A DNA stretch of 64,000 nt from Hymenopellis radicata (lineage: Eukaryota; Basidiomycota; Agaricomycetes; Agaricales; Physalacriaceae): positions 1 to 64,000 of the forward strand of contig JADNRX010000007.1 of assembly GCA_015501595.1 (NCBI GenBank). Direction: 5' to 3'. The notes beneath the pieces are model-generated. The model was given only the letters and a program-made list of their open reading frames with translations. It had not been told where the DNA came from and ran no database searches. Shown here piece by piece: positions 13,957 through 26,078 of the stretch (positions within the stretch are counted from its first letter, which is position 1; every line of letters starts with the position of its first letter). Position numbers and translations under genes: made by a program.

Positions 13957-15302
13957 ACTACTGCAGACGTTTGGTTGGTATTCAACACTTCAAGAGAGAA
14001 CCGCTTATATAGAGTAAAAGCTAGGCAGAGTAAGCTTGCTTCTCAAAGCACCGTCGCGTGTCAAAGTCAGAAGTCCGTCGCTCCCGACGAAATGAATGCA
14101 TCGGCAGACCATCGGGGAATACGATGCTAAAGTAAACTGAAAACGGGGTGCAGCATCAGGCGCAGGACAGCCGTCCTAATTCTGTTCGAGTCTTGGCGCG
14201 TTGATTTGCTGTGGTTATAAAAAGTGAGAGGAATCAGACGCATCGTGACACACTAGAGGAAGCGAAAGAATCAGATGTTTTGAAATTCTTCGGGTCGAGG
14301 ATGAAGCTGGTAGGCCCAGGACCAGTAGTAGCGACTATTCTTTCGAGCGCGGATCATCCAATAAGTGTAAAGACTATGAATAACAATTGATCGTCCAGTC
14401 GAGATGGTGGTTGTTAACGTTGTTAGCCACGTGGCCCACAGGCAACGCGCCTTTCCAACAAGTCGAGCTCACCGTGACGTTCAGTGACGATCCACGGCGG
14501 TTCAAGGTCAGGCGGGAGCAGGAGCACCAAAGAGAGGATCCGAAATGTGATTACATACCGGCGAACTGTGCAGTGCCCGTCGACACTGAAAATTTGCATG
14601 GTCAACTGCCTCAGAAACTACTGCAGAAGCCCATCACCCAACTCATCGCGTGATTTTTCTGCCAGCACAGCAGGCTCGTGGTACTCGTGAGTTGGCGTGG
14701 GGTAGGGTATCATGGATGATAGCAGTAGGGGTACAGTGGGCTGCCCGGATATCCAAACGCGGAGCTGTCGACATGATTGGTGGTGGTAGTAGCCTGAGTA
14801 TTACGAGCTCGGTGACTCTTAAGCTGAAGTCTCTTCCCACGTCATTTCATATGTTCAGCGAAAATTAATGCGCGGGGACGTCTAGACACGGTGGCGCATG
14901 AAGCCTCTCTCCTGATGCGAAGCTGTGATATTTGCTCGGTGAGTCAAATAATACGGATACACTGGCCGCTGGGAGACTACGTGTGTATGGTGCAGGAGCT
15001 AATGTATGTTAGCAAATATAACTAATAGGAAGGAAACCGAACAAAGAAGTCCGTTAAAATGTAAGCGAAGGAACGAACAACCGCTGTACTTGTCCCCCAG
15101 TCGCTCCTAACTCCAAGCCCTCCCCTACCAAAGTCTTCCTCAACAATTGCGTGCTCCGGATAGGACGGCTTGCAGATATCTGCGCTGCATGTGCATATCT
15201 TCAACCAATCACCGCAAAGCGAGAGCGGCGGAACACCCGGAACTGCTCTTGAGACGAAAGCGAACGAGAAACTAACGTGGGAACACTTCTTGCAATCCTA
15301 TA
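13957..15302. other. Gene-free stretch upstream of xylanase B
   Basis: About 1.3 kb with short open frames on both strands (for example 14387-14653). None shows family resemblance or coherent splicing. The left end should contain the promoter of xylanase B. I see no repeat or RNA gene. Confidence 0.45.
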
Positions 15303-17309
15303 TCATCTCCGAGTAGAGCTCAACGACGGCGGTAGGATGCTTCGTTGTTCCGTGTCCGTGTCCGCAGAATCTTCGCTGAGATCTGCACCATCTCTCTGGA
15401 GACCTAGACGCTCCACCCATGCATCCGCGCGGTCCAAAGAGTCCTTCACAACGGACATAACTCCCCTCATCATGTCCAGACTCTCTGTGGCTAGAGTGAG
15501 CACCTTTTGTGCGGCTTCTTCGCCTGCCGGTCCCCGTTGCGCGTGAATCCTCGGACTTGCGAGGGGACTGTCCATTCCCACAGACACGCCTCTTTCGCTA
15601 TTATGCGGATGATGACCACGTCGCCTAGCCCTTCCGCCAGCGGCAGTGACACTTTCCCTCTCCGCAACGGGGGCCTCACCCATGGCAGCGGCCCATCGAC
15701 GGGGCAGTTCCAAAACGAAACCTCGAACTCTTCGTCTCCCACCTTCGCCGAGGGCGCTACCGCCCGCGTATTTTCCGACAACGTCGACAGCACCACGAAC
15801 AGTCTGAACTATGTCGCGCCTGACTTTGGCGATATCCACCTGCTGTGTGAAATCGCGAAGGAGGACGATCTGGGCATCGAGGTGCTCTGTGGCAGCAAGT
15901 AACCAGGATAGAACATAGCGCAAACGTCGAAGAGATTCCTCTGAGAGAGCTGCGCTAAGACCACCGGCTTCCAAAAGGACGGTATGCCATCGGGATCGCT
16001 GTGCGACTTCCTGTGATGTGGTGGTGGTGGTGGTGGCAGTCATGGGTGGAGATGGAGAACGTCTGTGTGGGTCACTTTGCGGTTGGGACGGTGGCTGTTG
16101 TGCGGCTGAATGGCTGTTAATATCACTGATCCATGAAAGAATGTGAAACTGACTATCAACATCCATTCGATCTGGCGAGCGACTTCTTGACGAACGGCGA
16201 TATCTGTCAAGCTATAGAAATCATTATCAGCGCTATATATCAAGCCATAGATGGCGGAAATCGAATGAGGGACTGAAGACCATCCTTCCTGTTCCGACAA
16301 CGGACACAGAGAAGGTCGAATTCGCACAACAACATCAACGGAAACACAGAGAAGACGTTAATTTTGAGCGTATATGCAAGCAGCGGGCGATCATGGACAT
16401 CAAGTCATCAATCACCTGCCCGCTCCTTTTAATCACGCGCGTCGCGACTATCACGAGGCAGGAACATCCCCAACGCCCCATAAATAAGATAGGGCGTCTT
16501 GGAATGGAAAGACACGCGAAGAATGGTATCCGAAAAGAAAAGGATAAGAAAGTAAGCTTACCCTGTCCAACTGCCTGCAAGCAAATTCATCCAGCTGAAG
16601 TCGGCCTACAACAGGTCGGGCGACAGACTCCATCATCTCCGCGCCATACTAAATGTGGGGTCCAATCGATCGGAATGGGAGGAAATGTCCGTTGAATGAA
16701 TATCAAACATGGACGTTCAAGGTGATAGATGCACATGTTACAAGTTGAACATGATTTGGAGGATGGATGAGACAGAACAGATACGCAGTAAAACCGTCAG
16801 CATCGGGCCAAGAGAAAGCGAGGTGAAACAGACCTTAACAACCCTTGAGCTAGCTTTGCCCTGCTCGTACGCTCGGAGAGCGCCTCCAACGAGCGGAAGA
16901 TGAGACATACGCTCCACCAGGTCCGCCTCATCGTTCGGGCGGTATCCATCGTCGTTTTCCCGAGAGACATACTCCCTCCGATACTCCTCTTCATCATCGG
17001 CATAATCATTTTTGTCGCCATATTGATAAGAGGAGAAGCTCGGAGCAGGACTAGGTAATGAAGTCGTTGGTAAAGACGACGACGATGCAATGCTCAGCGC
17101 AGGAGTCGGAGTCGGAGTAGCTGTAAATGTGTATTCAGCTTGTGTGAGAGGGGACCACGATGGTATACAACGTGGATGACATCGTGGATGGACTTTGGAC
17201 GAGGAAAAGAGAACTTACGAGTCGCGCTCCCACCGCTCCCACCGCCATTACGCATATCGCCCAAAGCACGGACAGCGATGCGCACATCCTCGTCCTGGTC
17301 GTCGAGCAT
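15303..17309 (-). CDS. OPI1: Opi1-type transcriptional regulator
   Basis: In yeast Opi1 represses phospholipid-synthesis genes, held at the ER by phosphatidic acid and moving to the nucleus when it falls. Exons 17219-17309, 16834-17120, 16562-16648 and 15303-16211 give 457 aa. The family blocks appear in order: DEDVRIAVRALGDMRN at the N-terminus; VERMSHLPLVGGALRAYEQG with SSRVVKYGAEMMESV; LDEFACRQLDR; an Arg/Ser stretch; WHTVLLEAGGLSAALSEE; LRYVLSWLLAATEHLDAQIV; and AKVRRDIVQTVRGAVDVVGK. The ~85-residue tail has helical segments and an acidic Ser/Asp end. Intron 3 (16212-16561, 350 nt) is far longer than its neighbours and could hide another exon. Target genes cannot be inferred here. Confidence 0.9.
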
Positions 17310-17792
17310 GGCTTAAGACTGCAAGTTGGGAGCTGTTAAGAACGTGGGAAACAGTAGAAATCGTCGATGAGAGCGGTCCACGAGTATTCGCGCTACAAGG
17401 AGAATGCAGAGACGTGGGAGGGAAGAGTAAGTGCGAAAAGAGTAATAGGGCCTCGCTCGCTCGCGCACATGTGAATTCCAAATTTCCATTGTGGAAAAAC
17501 ACGTGGGAAACCATTTCCTCTCCTTCCGTCTACACCTGCATTTACGAAAAATTCTACTGTCATTCTTGCTCATGTCCACGTATTTTTCACTTGTTTTCAG
17601 AGTCCTTTTATTCTGAAAGCCGAGCTTGCAGAGAATATTCATCCTCATCACATGACGACTGTCCAGAACACTGCCACTTCGGGCAGTTGTCACCCTCAAG
17701 ATCGAACCACTTTAACGCATGTACTTCGGAGTGCCACAGCCTGTCACTTGCTGTAATTGACTGGTACAAGGGTGCAGTTCGGCTTGGTTAAC

Positions 17793-19516
17793 ATGTTGCT
17801 AAACCTGGGAACATTCGTCGCTTCTCTGGCTCTGCTTTCCTCCGCCCAAACCCCCGCGGCAGAGCTCTTCTCCTCGTCAATAGCCAGTAAAATACTTGCA
17901 ACAACGAACAGTCTTCCTGCCTCTATTCAGTACCCCCAATGGACCACAGCAGCGGGAGACTGGAGCCTCTTTCCCCCAGATACATGGACCTCGGGATTCT
18001 TCCCAGCAACCTTGTATGCTCTAAACACGCGTAAAACGCTCTGTGGCGGCAATGCGTTGGATGCCGCCGACTGGCTGAGTCTTGGACGAGCGACGAGTGC
18101 GGCTCTTGCACCGTTGACGACGACCAACACTGTTGGACACGACGTGGGTTTCTTAAGCTTCCCATACATCGAAGAGCTAAAAATGTTTGTGCGCGCCCTC
18201 ATGACCTATAATTCCGCTCAACTTGCTCTCATAGTGATCCGTCTAATACCACCGCAGCGGAGCTCGTCAACGGATTTGCGACCTATCTTGCCGATCGATT
18301 TAGCTCTACCGTAGGATGTACGCGCAGCTGGGATACATCCGACCCGACAGATTTTCAGGTCATTATCGACAATATGATGAACCTACAAGTCTTGTTGTGG
18401 TCGTCATCTCTCACTGGTAACTCAACGTTGGCGACCATCGCTACCACGCATGCTACTACGACGATGAAGAACCATATTCGGGATGACGGGTCCACCTGGC
18501 ATGTAGTCGAGTATAATGAGACCACTGGGGATGTTATCAAGAAACGGACTGCCCAGGGGTATTCTGATTCAAGTACCTGGACCAGAGGTCAAGCTTGGGC
18601 CGTGTATGGTTTCGCAAACAGTAAGCGTATGTCCACCTCTATCTGAGCTAATTCTCAGTCCCTGGCAGTGTACAACTGGACGAAAAACACGGATTTTCTC
18701 GATACCTCCCGCAAGTTGGCGACGTTCTTCCTCGACAACATTCCTTCTGACGGCATCATTCCTTGGTAAGAATACACATTCCAATCGCAGCGCCTTGTTC
18801 ATCGCGGCCTAGGGATTTCAACGCACCAACTGCAGACCGCCCGGTAGACTCTTCTGCTGCAACCATAGTCGCTACTGCTCTTTTGTTTCTATCCAAGATT
18901 GAACCCGACTCGTCTAATGCGAAGAAATGGCAGACAAATGCTGTCGAGGTTCGTTGCCTCTTTCAATTATCTCTTTTTTTCGATGCACGCGTACGGCGCG
19001 GCATGCGACGTGTAGATCTCAGTTCCGATATCACCGGACGTCGAATTACATGAGGGGATGGATGAGGGGTGTTGAAGTCAAACCACTACCCACTAAAACC
19101 CCGACTTGCCCTGCGCTCTTTCAATTATCCATCCAGACTTATCATGGATTGGCAGATTCTAAACAACGTCACTACTCTTGCATGGAATGAACCTTGGGAG
19201 AGCCTCCTCTCTAATGGAACAGTCAACAAACCGGGCGATAATTTTCTAACGGGGATTACTTACGGTATGCCTTTGTCGCGTCAAACAGCAACCGTGCTAA
19301 CAGTATCTGCTAGGTGATTACTATTACGTTGTGGCTGGGAACGAACTGATCTCGATGGGACTGGCTGACTGCTCTGGGGCAGTTGCTTCTGGCTCCTCCA
19401 GCCAAACATCTTCAGCCTCTTCGAGCTCCGAGACGACATCCGATGCGCACACCATCAACGTAAACGCATTCATTTGGACGATATTTGTTACACTATATCT
19501 CTGTATACTAAACTAA
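17793..19516 (+). CDS. GH88 unsaturated glucuronyl hydrolase, GPI-tailed (tandem copy 1)
   Basis: GH88 enzymes hydrate and release 4,5-unsaturated uronic acid from oligosaccharides made by polysaccharide lyases. Exons 17793-18184, 18235-18620, 18669-18765, 18813-18948, 19156-19264 and 19314-19516 give 440 aa. A signal peptide (MLLNLGTFVASLALLSSAQ) is followed by HDVGFLSFPYIEELK, IIDNMMNLQVL with the expected catalytic Asp, STWTRGQAWAVYGF, and VDSSAATIVATALL, all typical GH88 blocks. After the domain comes ~40 residues of Ser/Thr and a hydrophobic end (FIWTIFVTLYLCILN), suggesting a GPI anchor. The ATG at 17793 is chosen because the in-frame upstream Met would push the signal peptide inward. 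Intron 4 is long (207 nt). It lacks the intron that copy 2 has before VIIDNMMN. Confidence 0.9.
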
Positions 19517-19723
19517 TAATGTACAAAGTCTTTATGGTAAAGGGGCCACGTAGTCGTTGCGACTTGCATCTGCAACGCTCTAGCTTCCCATGTCTCCCGG
19601 GTCTCAGGAGATGGTGTTTCGGTGTTTCTTAGCGTGCATCTTTTAATTGCTCCTAGTAGCACCACGTGCTCTTGCGCCAGCCATTTTAGCTCCATGGCTG
19701 AGTTGGCGTTCTACCATTCCACA

Positions 19724-21224
19724 ATGCGCTTCCCCGCCATACTCGCCTCTATTCTTTTCCTGACCGCCATTGCAGCTCAATCGCCCGCATCGCAGCTGTT
19801 CTCTCCGCTGATACCTAGCAAGGTGCTAACCACCGCCAAATCGCTTGCACCCGCACCGTCGACCCAGTACCCGCAATACACGACGACAAACGGGACATGG
19901 AGACTGTTCTCGCCTAGGACGTGGACCTCTTCTTTCGTTCCTTCTACTTTGTACGCTCTAAACACGCGCAAGGCATTGTGTGGCGCAACGAACCAGAACG
20001 GGCTTGGAGCCGCGCACTGGGCTGAATTGGGCCGAACGACGAGCGCGACGGTTGGAGGAATGTCTATGGATCGCACGCTTGACCATGACGTGGGCTTCTT
20101 TAGCTTTCCGTTCATTGAAGAACTCAAAATGTAAGACGCGATAACCCGCGCACCCTGGCTGATTTTATTAGAGACCCATCCAATGCGACTGCACGAAAGA
20201 TCGTGAACGATTTCGCTACAACTCTCGCTGGGCGTTATAACCCCACAGTCGGATGCACGCGCAGCTGGGACACCTCCGATCCCACCGACTTTACAGTAAG
20301 CGTTCTCTTCGGCAAAGCGGTTCGCTCACCTCTGATACCCCCAGGTGATCATCGACAACATGATGAACCTCGAGGTTCTTCTGGTTTCTTCGGCATTGAC
20401 GGGGAACGTGACGTTGAGAGATATCGCGGTAGCACATGCCACCACGACGATGAAGAATCATATTCGGGATGATGGGTCGACGTGGCATGTCGTTGAGTAT
20501 AATTCTACGACTGGGGTCGTCATCAAGAAGCGCACGGCGCAAGGGTATTCTGATTCGAGCACATGGACGAGAGGACAGGCGTGGGGTGTTTATGGATTTG
20601 CGAATAGTGAGTGACTGTTTAATTGTTAGCTGGAGCGGACGCGCTAATGGATGATACGAGTGTACAATTGGACGCATAATACCGATTTCCTTGATACGTC
20701 GCGTAGACTTGCGACGTATTTCCTGGACAATATTCCCGATGATGGGATTGTTCCATGGTAAACATTTTCAAGATCGCCGGAAGGATACACTTATTGACTA
20801 CTGAGACGTAGGGATTTCAACGCGCCCGTCGAACAGCGTCCGGCTGACTCTTCCGCTGCGACTATCGTGGCATCAGGTCTTCTCTATCTCGCTCAATTGG
20901 AAGAGTCAGGATCAAGTAATGCTCAGAAATGGCAGGACGCAGCTGTCACGGTAGGCGAGCCTCTTTATCATTCAGGCGGAATCTAATTTGAGAGTACAGA
21001 TCCTGAATCATATCACCACTCTAGCTTGGAACAAGCCCTGGCAAAGCCTGTTATCGAACGGGACGGTCAATAAACCGAGCAACAATTATTTGACAGGAAC
21101 GACGTATGGTATGTGCGGTTATTCATGTCTTTCCCCGGGCCTGCACTCAGTGTTCGCAGGCGACTACTACTACGTTGTGGCAGGAAATCGACTTCTTTCT
21201 ATGGGTTTGGCAGAGTGTTATTAA
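19724..21224 (+). CDS. GH88 unsaturated glucuronyl hydrolase, secreted (tandem copy 2)
   Basis: Paralogue of the preceding gene in direct repeat about 200 bp downstream. Exons 19724-20130, 20172-20295, 20345-20606, 20661-20757, 20812-20950, 21000-21108 and 21160-21224 give 400 aa with all phases closed. It has a signal peptide (MRFPAILASILFLTAIAAQ) and the same GH88 blocks: DHDVGFFSFPFIEELK, VIIDNMMNLEVLL, STWTRGQAWGVYGF, DSSAATIVASGLLYL. It stops at MGLAECY, so the Ser/Thr tail and hydrophobic anchor of copy 1 are absent and the product should be freely secreted. It keeps an intron (20296-20344) that copy 1 lacks. The pair may divide wall-bound and diffusible activity. Confidence 0.9.
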
Positions 21225-21300
21225 CCTATTGCTATCTTCATATCCATATATGCACACATAATGGGCAAAGCTCCGAATTTTCGATACTCTGAAGACCACG

Positions 21301-22845
21301 CTACTCGCCCTTCAAGTCGGGAAGATCATGGAAGCCGGGCATCCCCCGAGATCGATGACGTGAACCAGGCGAACTGGCACTTTTCAGTCTTGCAATCACC
21401 TCTGCCAATGCGCAACACATTCCAGCGAGGCCCTCGTACAAGCTCAACGGCCGATCCGGAAGGCGTAAATCTCCTCTGCTAGTCATTTCGCGATATGGAA
21501 TCGCCAACTGCGCGAGATGCGCAGCGCGGTACAAGAACAACGGTGTGTCCTCGCGACTGTCCAATACGTCTGATGCCGCTAAGAGCGCGTAAACAGAGCC
21601 CGCCACGCCATGGCACAGTCCGATGCCTTTCTTCAAGAATCCTCGTTGATACGTGAGCTCTGCGCCGCGCCGCAATGCGTTTAGTATTAGTTCTTGTTGA
21701 GCAGGTTCAAGAGATGACCCTTCCTTCTTCCAAAAAGTTGAGAGGAGGGGCAGGATGCCTGGAGCACCGTGGCACCATCTAGTGCCAATGAGATGTCATT
21801 GTGGAGGAATTGAGAAAATGTCTTAACTGGACGAGCTCATTTCGGCGGTCATCATTAGGAGGGGCCTTTGAGGGCCAGTTGCCCTCTTGGTCTTGTACGG
21901 AAGCGAGCCACAAGATGGTGTTGACAACGTCAGACTTGTTTTGGCCCGATAAAATGTTTGCCGGGCAGTGGAGAAGGATGTGTAGAATTCCCGCTGGAGG
22001 TCTCGCCCATCAGCAAGGCAAGTTGCCTGTTTTACACTACTCACCCAAGCCATGAGCCGCGCCGAGATATCGTTTTCTATGCCACGACCACATCAACGGC
22101 GGCGATCCATGATGATATGTGGATGCTCCAAAACGCCCATGTTGCAAAATGACATTCACCATCTTCAGCAAGGTCGAATCCGATATCAATTCAGATATCT
22201 GGTATATCAGTGGCAGACTCTGATCTGCCTTTGAAGCAGCCTGCCGAATCAAAAGCAGAGCGTAGAGCAGCCCGCCCCGGCCGTATAATACTTCACAGCC
22301 ATCGTCGGAGGCTGGTTCCGCTTTGACGGCTGCGGAGACGGCTTGGTGTAGGTGAAGAAAAGCTTTCTTGAAGAGAGGAGAGTCAAGGCGGTGGGGGTGC
22401 CTAATGGCGCGAATGACCGTGACCGTGGCAGGTCCGATTGAAGTGGCGAGAAAGCCACAGTGTGAACCATCGACAGAGTCGAGGACTGGCGGGTGATGTC
22501 TGATAGCAGCTCAGAGCGATATCAATGGGTGCGTACGAATATCTTCAATCTTTGGGATATTGTCGGTGAGCAATTTTTCAGGCAGGATGGGCCGGAGATG
22601 ATGTTCCATGATTTTGACACCTTCGTGATCATTATAAGCTCGCGCCAGTCAGATCATACGTATCAAGACTTACCAGTGCTCCCAGTGTAGACAGAGGCAT
22701 GACGTCTTGAGCTGTGGACTTCAGTATGCCGCCTCATTCGGATGAGTCCATCTTCAAGAGACGCTTGCAGACTGTCGATAACAGAAGAAAGAGAAGACGC
22801 GTCAAAGGGGAGGACTCCGCTGTGTTCAATGTAACGTCGCTTCAT
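21301..22845 (-). CDS. LanC-like (LANCL) zinc protein
   Basis: Eukaryotic LanC-like proteins share the fold of bacterial lanthionine cyclases; mammalian members add glutathione to dehydroamino acids in proteins. The fungal role is unknown. Exons 22674-22845, 22537-22620, 22045-22485, 21828-21993 and 21301-21778 give 446 aa. Features: start MKRRYIEHSG; SVYTGSTG; EVLYGRGGLLYALLL; RYLGAAHGL|AGILHILL; QWCHGAPGILPLL; GLCHGVAGSVYALL; and PLSLYEGLAGMCCALAEV near the end. The Zn ligands (Cys of WCHG, Cys-His of GLCHG) are present. A 51-nt intron (22486-22536) must be removed to avoid an in-frame TGA at 22511-22513; its GTACGC donor and CCAG acceptor fit. No lanthipeptide precursor is visible nearby. 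Confidence 0.88.
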
Positions 22846-23206
22846 GGTGGAATGTGGAAGAGCTGGTATTGCGCTAGTATTCTCAGCATCATTAGTTACA
22901 TTCAAGATTACGCACGGTGAAGAAAGCACGAGCCGGTGGCACGGCCCGATCTGCCGACCATCCCTAGCGCCATCAAGTCGATTTTGACTTTCCAAGGCTC
23001 CCAGACGAAAGGCGTCGCACCTAGCAAAACCAGGAAATGATATGATTCAGGCCTCTGTAGGATAGCTTTATTTTGCAGAAATCGTGAATCATACTCGGAA
23101 GGTACATAACTCGTTACTCGAGTAACTTGAAGTACAAAAAGCCATGGCAATGGACGCCAATATTAACGCTTACAGTATCTATCTATTCTATTATCGTGAG
23201 AAGCTT
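22846..23206. other. Gene-free stretch
   Basis: About 360 bp upstream of the LanC-like gene. It probably holds that promoter and the 3' end of the next leftward gene; nothing else is seen. Confidence 0.45.
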
Positions 23207-23566
23207 CTACATCTTCAAACACCTCTTCTTGTGTCTGATCCAACCAGACAGGTAATACTTCCCGTATCTGCTGTCTAGCTTCACTTTCCTATCGCATGCG
23301 CCACAGTACACGTGTGCATCGGCTATGCGAGCGGTATCGACGTATGGGTCCCGCATAAGAGCGGCGAGACGTTCATGCTCCTTCATATGAGACCCTCTCA
23401 TCTTTCTATGGTATGCCTTGGTAGTCCTCTTTCTATCCGCGGGCTTGGGCGCTGCCGAGGAAGTCGATGATGGTGGTGCGGGGATGATGACGCGGTAGCC
23501 GGGACCGTTGGCAATCCATGGTGGGATATAAGTTGTGTTGTTCGTAGTGGTGTCGGTGGAGGCCAT
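23207..23566 (-). CDS. Small single-exon protein with Cys/His zinc-knuckle-like tail
   Basis: 119 aa, no intron, no signal peptide. The start is the ATG at 23566 (MASTDTTTNNTTY); an upstream in-frame GTG is less credible. The first half is Ser/Pro/Thr-rich and then basic (DRKRTTKAYHRKMRGSH). The C-terminal ~45 residues carry the spacing CGACDRKVKLDSRYGKYYLS then WIRHKKRC, that is C-x2-C, Trp, His-x3-Cys. This resembles a short C2HC motif I recall in many uncharacterised basidiomycete proteins. Zinc or nucleic-acid binding is inferred, not shown. The gene stands alone in ~1 kb. Confidence 0.65.
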   Translation of the reverse strand: MASTDTTTNNTTYIPPWIANGPGYRVIIPAPPSSTSSAAPKPADRKRTTKAYHRKMRGSHMKEHERLAALMRDPYVDTARIADAHVYCGACDRKVKLDSRYGKYYLSGWIRHKKRCLKM

Positions 23567-23896
23567 TGCTGCGTTATGGATGGCAGGAGGTGGCACTATC
23601 GATCCGCATTATATATGTTTTTCTAGTTGTTCTTTGACCGCCCTCATGTATCATTCATGGCATTTACCAGCGACCCTCTGACCATGCTTGAGGTGAAGCT
23701 TGTACCGATCACTAGCGATCCAAGGACCACGACCAAAGTTTGGAATAGCGTGTTGTTCGCATTGATATTATACAAATAATGGTACAGAACAAAGTACAAC
23801 AAAGCACATGGAGCAAAGCAATTCGACAGTCAAACCAATTCGAGTGATATCTAGAGCATGTCCAAAGCAATTCAAAGCGTACCGTATCAATGTATA
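23567..23896. other. Gene-free stretch
   Basis: About 330 bp between two leftward genes. It should contain the promoter of the small zinc-knuckle gene and the 3' region of the forkhead gene. No other signal is seen. Confidence 0.4.
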
Positions 23897-26078
23897 TTAC
23901 CATTGTCTGACCCTCTTCTTCTTCTCCCTCAGGCTTTGACGAACGGCCACAGCGACTTGGTCCGCTTCCCGAGAAGGCCGAGCGTCAGAACAATTAGCAG
24001 CCGCTTTCTTCTTGGAGGTGGTCTTCCTTTCCGCGACGGGTGGCTTTTTAGAGCGAGTGACACGAGTTAAAAGCTCGCTTGACTCCCGCATAGGAGACAA
24101 CTTCGTAGCCTTCGGCGCAGATACAGTTCGAAGTTCCGTATCACGCACGCGCTTTAATGATACACTTCGCGTCTCTGTCCTTGTGTCGTCTGAAGCCTTG
24201 GGCACAGGGGAGTCACGAGGACCTTCTTCAGTGGCAACTTCGTTGTTGGGTCCAGGAGCGTGTGGAGGAGAATAAGGAAACAATGAAGGTCCTAGCAGAC
24301 CATTGAACTCTTCTTCAGGATCCCGGCCTACTGCGAGATGGTCTTGGTGACTACGCGCTTCAAAAATAGAAGCAGAACTAGCAGGCAGAACCAGCAACGA
24401 CTCGAGCACACGAGAAGGCCTTTTCGTCGCAGTCCGTGTGACCGAAGACTGGGACAACGAAAGTACCGCTCTTCCGAAAGTCGACGAAGCAGCCGAGTCG
24501 GGAGTATGAGGCGGCGTAAGCGGCAACTTCACGGAAGCAGATGGTTTGACCGTAATCTCAGTGGACAGAGGAGTCACAAACGTCTCTTGGTCCACCAACA
24601 TAGGCCCACTAGACAAGTTGTCGTTGGTGAGGACTCGAGGCGATGATTCCACATCTTCGTCGAACATCTCCGTCGGTGGGGAAGGGAGATACCAGACTGT
24701 TGGAGGCTGAGGTAGCACAACGTCCGACATTTGCACTTCAGTTGGATCCGCGCTCGCAATACCTGAAGGTGTCGCCGGTTCGTCCGGCCCGGAGGCCGCC
24801 CATGGATTGTGCAGCCACACTGGTGAAGAATCAAAGCCCGTCATATCTCCCACTTTGATACGTTCCGTTCTGCGACGTTTGCGAGGACTCTCCTCCGACC
24901 CCGACTCGCCAACAAATTGGTCGACGTTAGGGAAACGGATGGATGTCTCTTCAAGTTTTAGCAAATCGTCAGCCTTCCGAGACTTGGCGCTCCTGCTCCT
25001 CATAGCGGGTCGACTGCTGCAAGGCTCGGGCTTCGGCTTGGGTGGAGACCTCTTCCTCAACTTTGGGCGCTTCTTCTTTCCCCACATCTCGATGTTCAAC
25101 GCCCAATAATCTCCACCACCGCGCGGTCCCCCGTTTGACTCCGTCTGTGGAATCTTCACAAACGACGCGTCAAACGAAAGCAGGTGCCGCAGAGAATCCT
25201 GTTCAAAGGCGTGTGAGTAAGATGTCGAAATGGTGACGGATCCAACTAACCTTGAAACTCGTCTCCTTGAGACTGGGATATCGACGTGTGACGATCTCCC
25301 GAATCTCGTTAAGAGTCGCCATCCGCCTTTCGTGCGTGTAGATGGCGAGAGCTGCGAGCTCCGCGTTTTTGTAGGGGGGTCTATCAGAACATTCCTGATT
25401 GCGGAATAAATGTGCCGCATCTGGAATGGAATCGAAGGACAACGGTTGGGGGAATGGTATGCTGAATACTTCACGAAGCTTTGTTTCAGCGTCTGGGAAG
25501 TCCGCCGGAGTGACGACCTTCCCACCGATGATATAGTGAAGCCTTTGCGTATCGCAGGGCTTCACGGGTCGCGACTTCGTAGGCATTCGGACGAGCGGTG
25601 TGGAAGGTGGAGGGATGGTAGCTGAGGGAAGTGCGTTCTCGCTCTGGTTGACGAGATGCTGAATGACAGCTTGTGCGGCGGACTCCATATCCGACTGGGA
25701 GGTTAACATTTCCGGAGAACATCCGGCCAATAAAGCTTCGAGGTCCGCCGTGGTCAAAACTTCGTCTACGGATGACGGCAGCTCCATGGCGTGCCCTGCA
25801 GCCCTGCTCGATTCTGAGAAGGAGTCGGAGGGTTCAGCGGCCTCCGTCTTCGGTGTATAGGTCGGTGAGGTGGATACATTATGCGTGGCGTTTATATCGC
25901 GTGTGGCGCAGTGAGTGACCTCCGAATCGAGTTGGTCCACGTCGATCCAGGTCTCGAGAGATGTCTGTACTTCTTCTCTCTTGATTATCTGAGCTGCAGG
26001 TATTCCCCTTGGAGGCGAGGACACAAGGCCGTTCCGGACGTCATTGGCGTCTGTCATCGCGGGACGTTCTCCAGACAT
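23897..26078 (-). CDS. Forkhead-domain transcription factor
   Basis: Sequence-specific nuclear DNA-binding protein. Two exons, 25251-26078 and 23897-25198, give 709 aa. The forkhead domain spans ~residues 230-315 and crosses the intron: RPPYKNAELAALAIYTHERR, LNEIREIVTRRYPSLKETSFK|DSLRHLLSFDASF, FVKIPQTES, and GDYWALNIEMW. The recognition helix reads SLRHLLSFD where canonical proteins have S(I/V)RHNLSLN, so Asn to Leu and Asn to Asp changes may alter base contacts. The rest is low complexity: an acidic N-terminus, a basic cluster after the domain (KKKRPKLRKR, a likely nuclear signal), several Pro/Ser blocks and a basic C-terminus. The start ATG at 26078 (MSGERPAMTD) is preferred over an in-frame TTG upstream. 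Confidence 0.88.

Noticed and set aside
14387..14690. Overlapping rightward and leftward frames
   Set aside because: Mutual shadows without coherent splicing or recognisable domains.
21301..22845. LanC-like gene as a nonsense pseudogene because of TGA at 22511-22513
   Set aside because: A 51-nt intron with consensus ends and correct phase removes the TGA, and the rest of the gene is intact.
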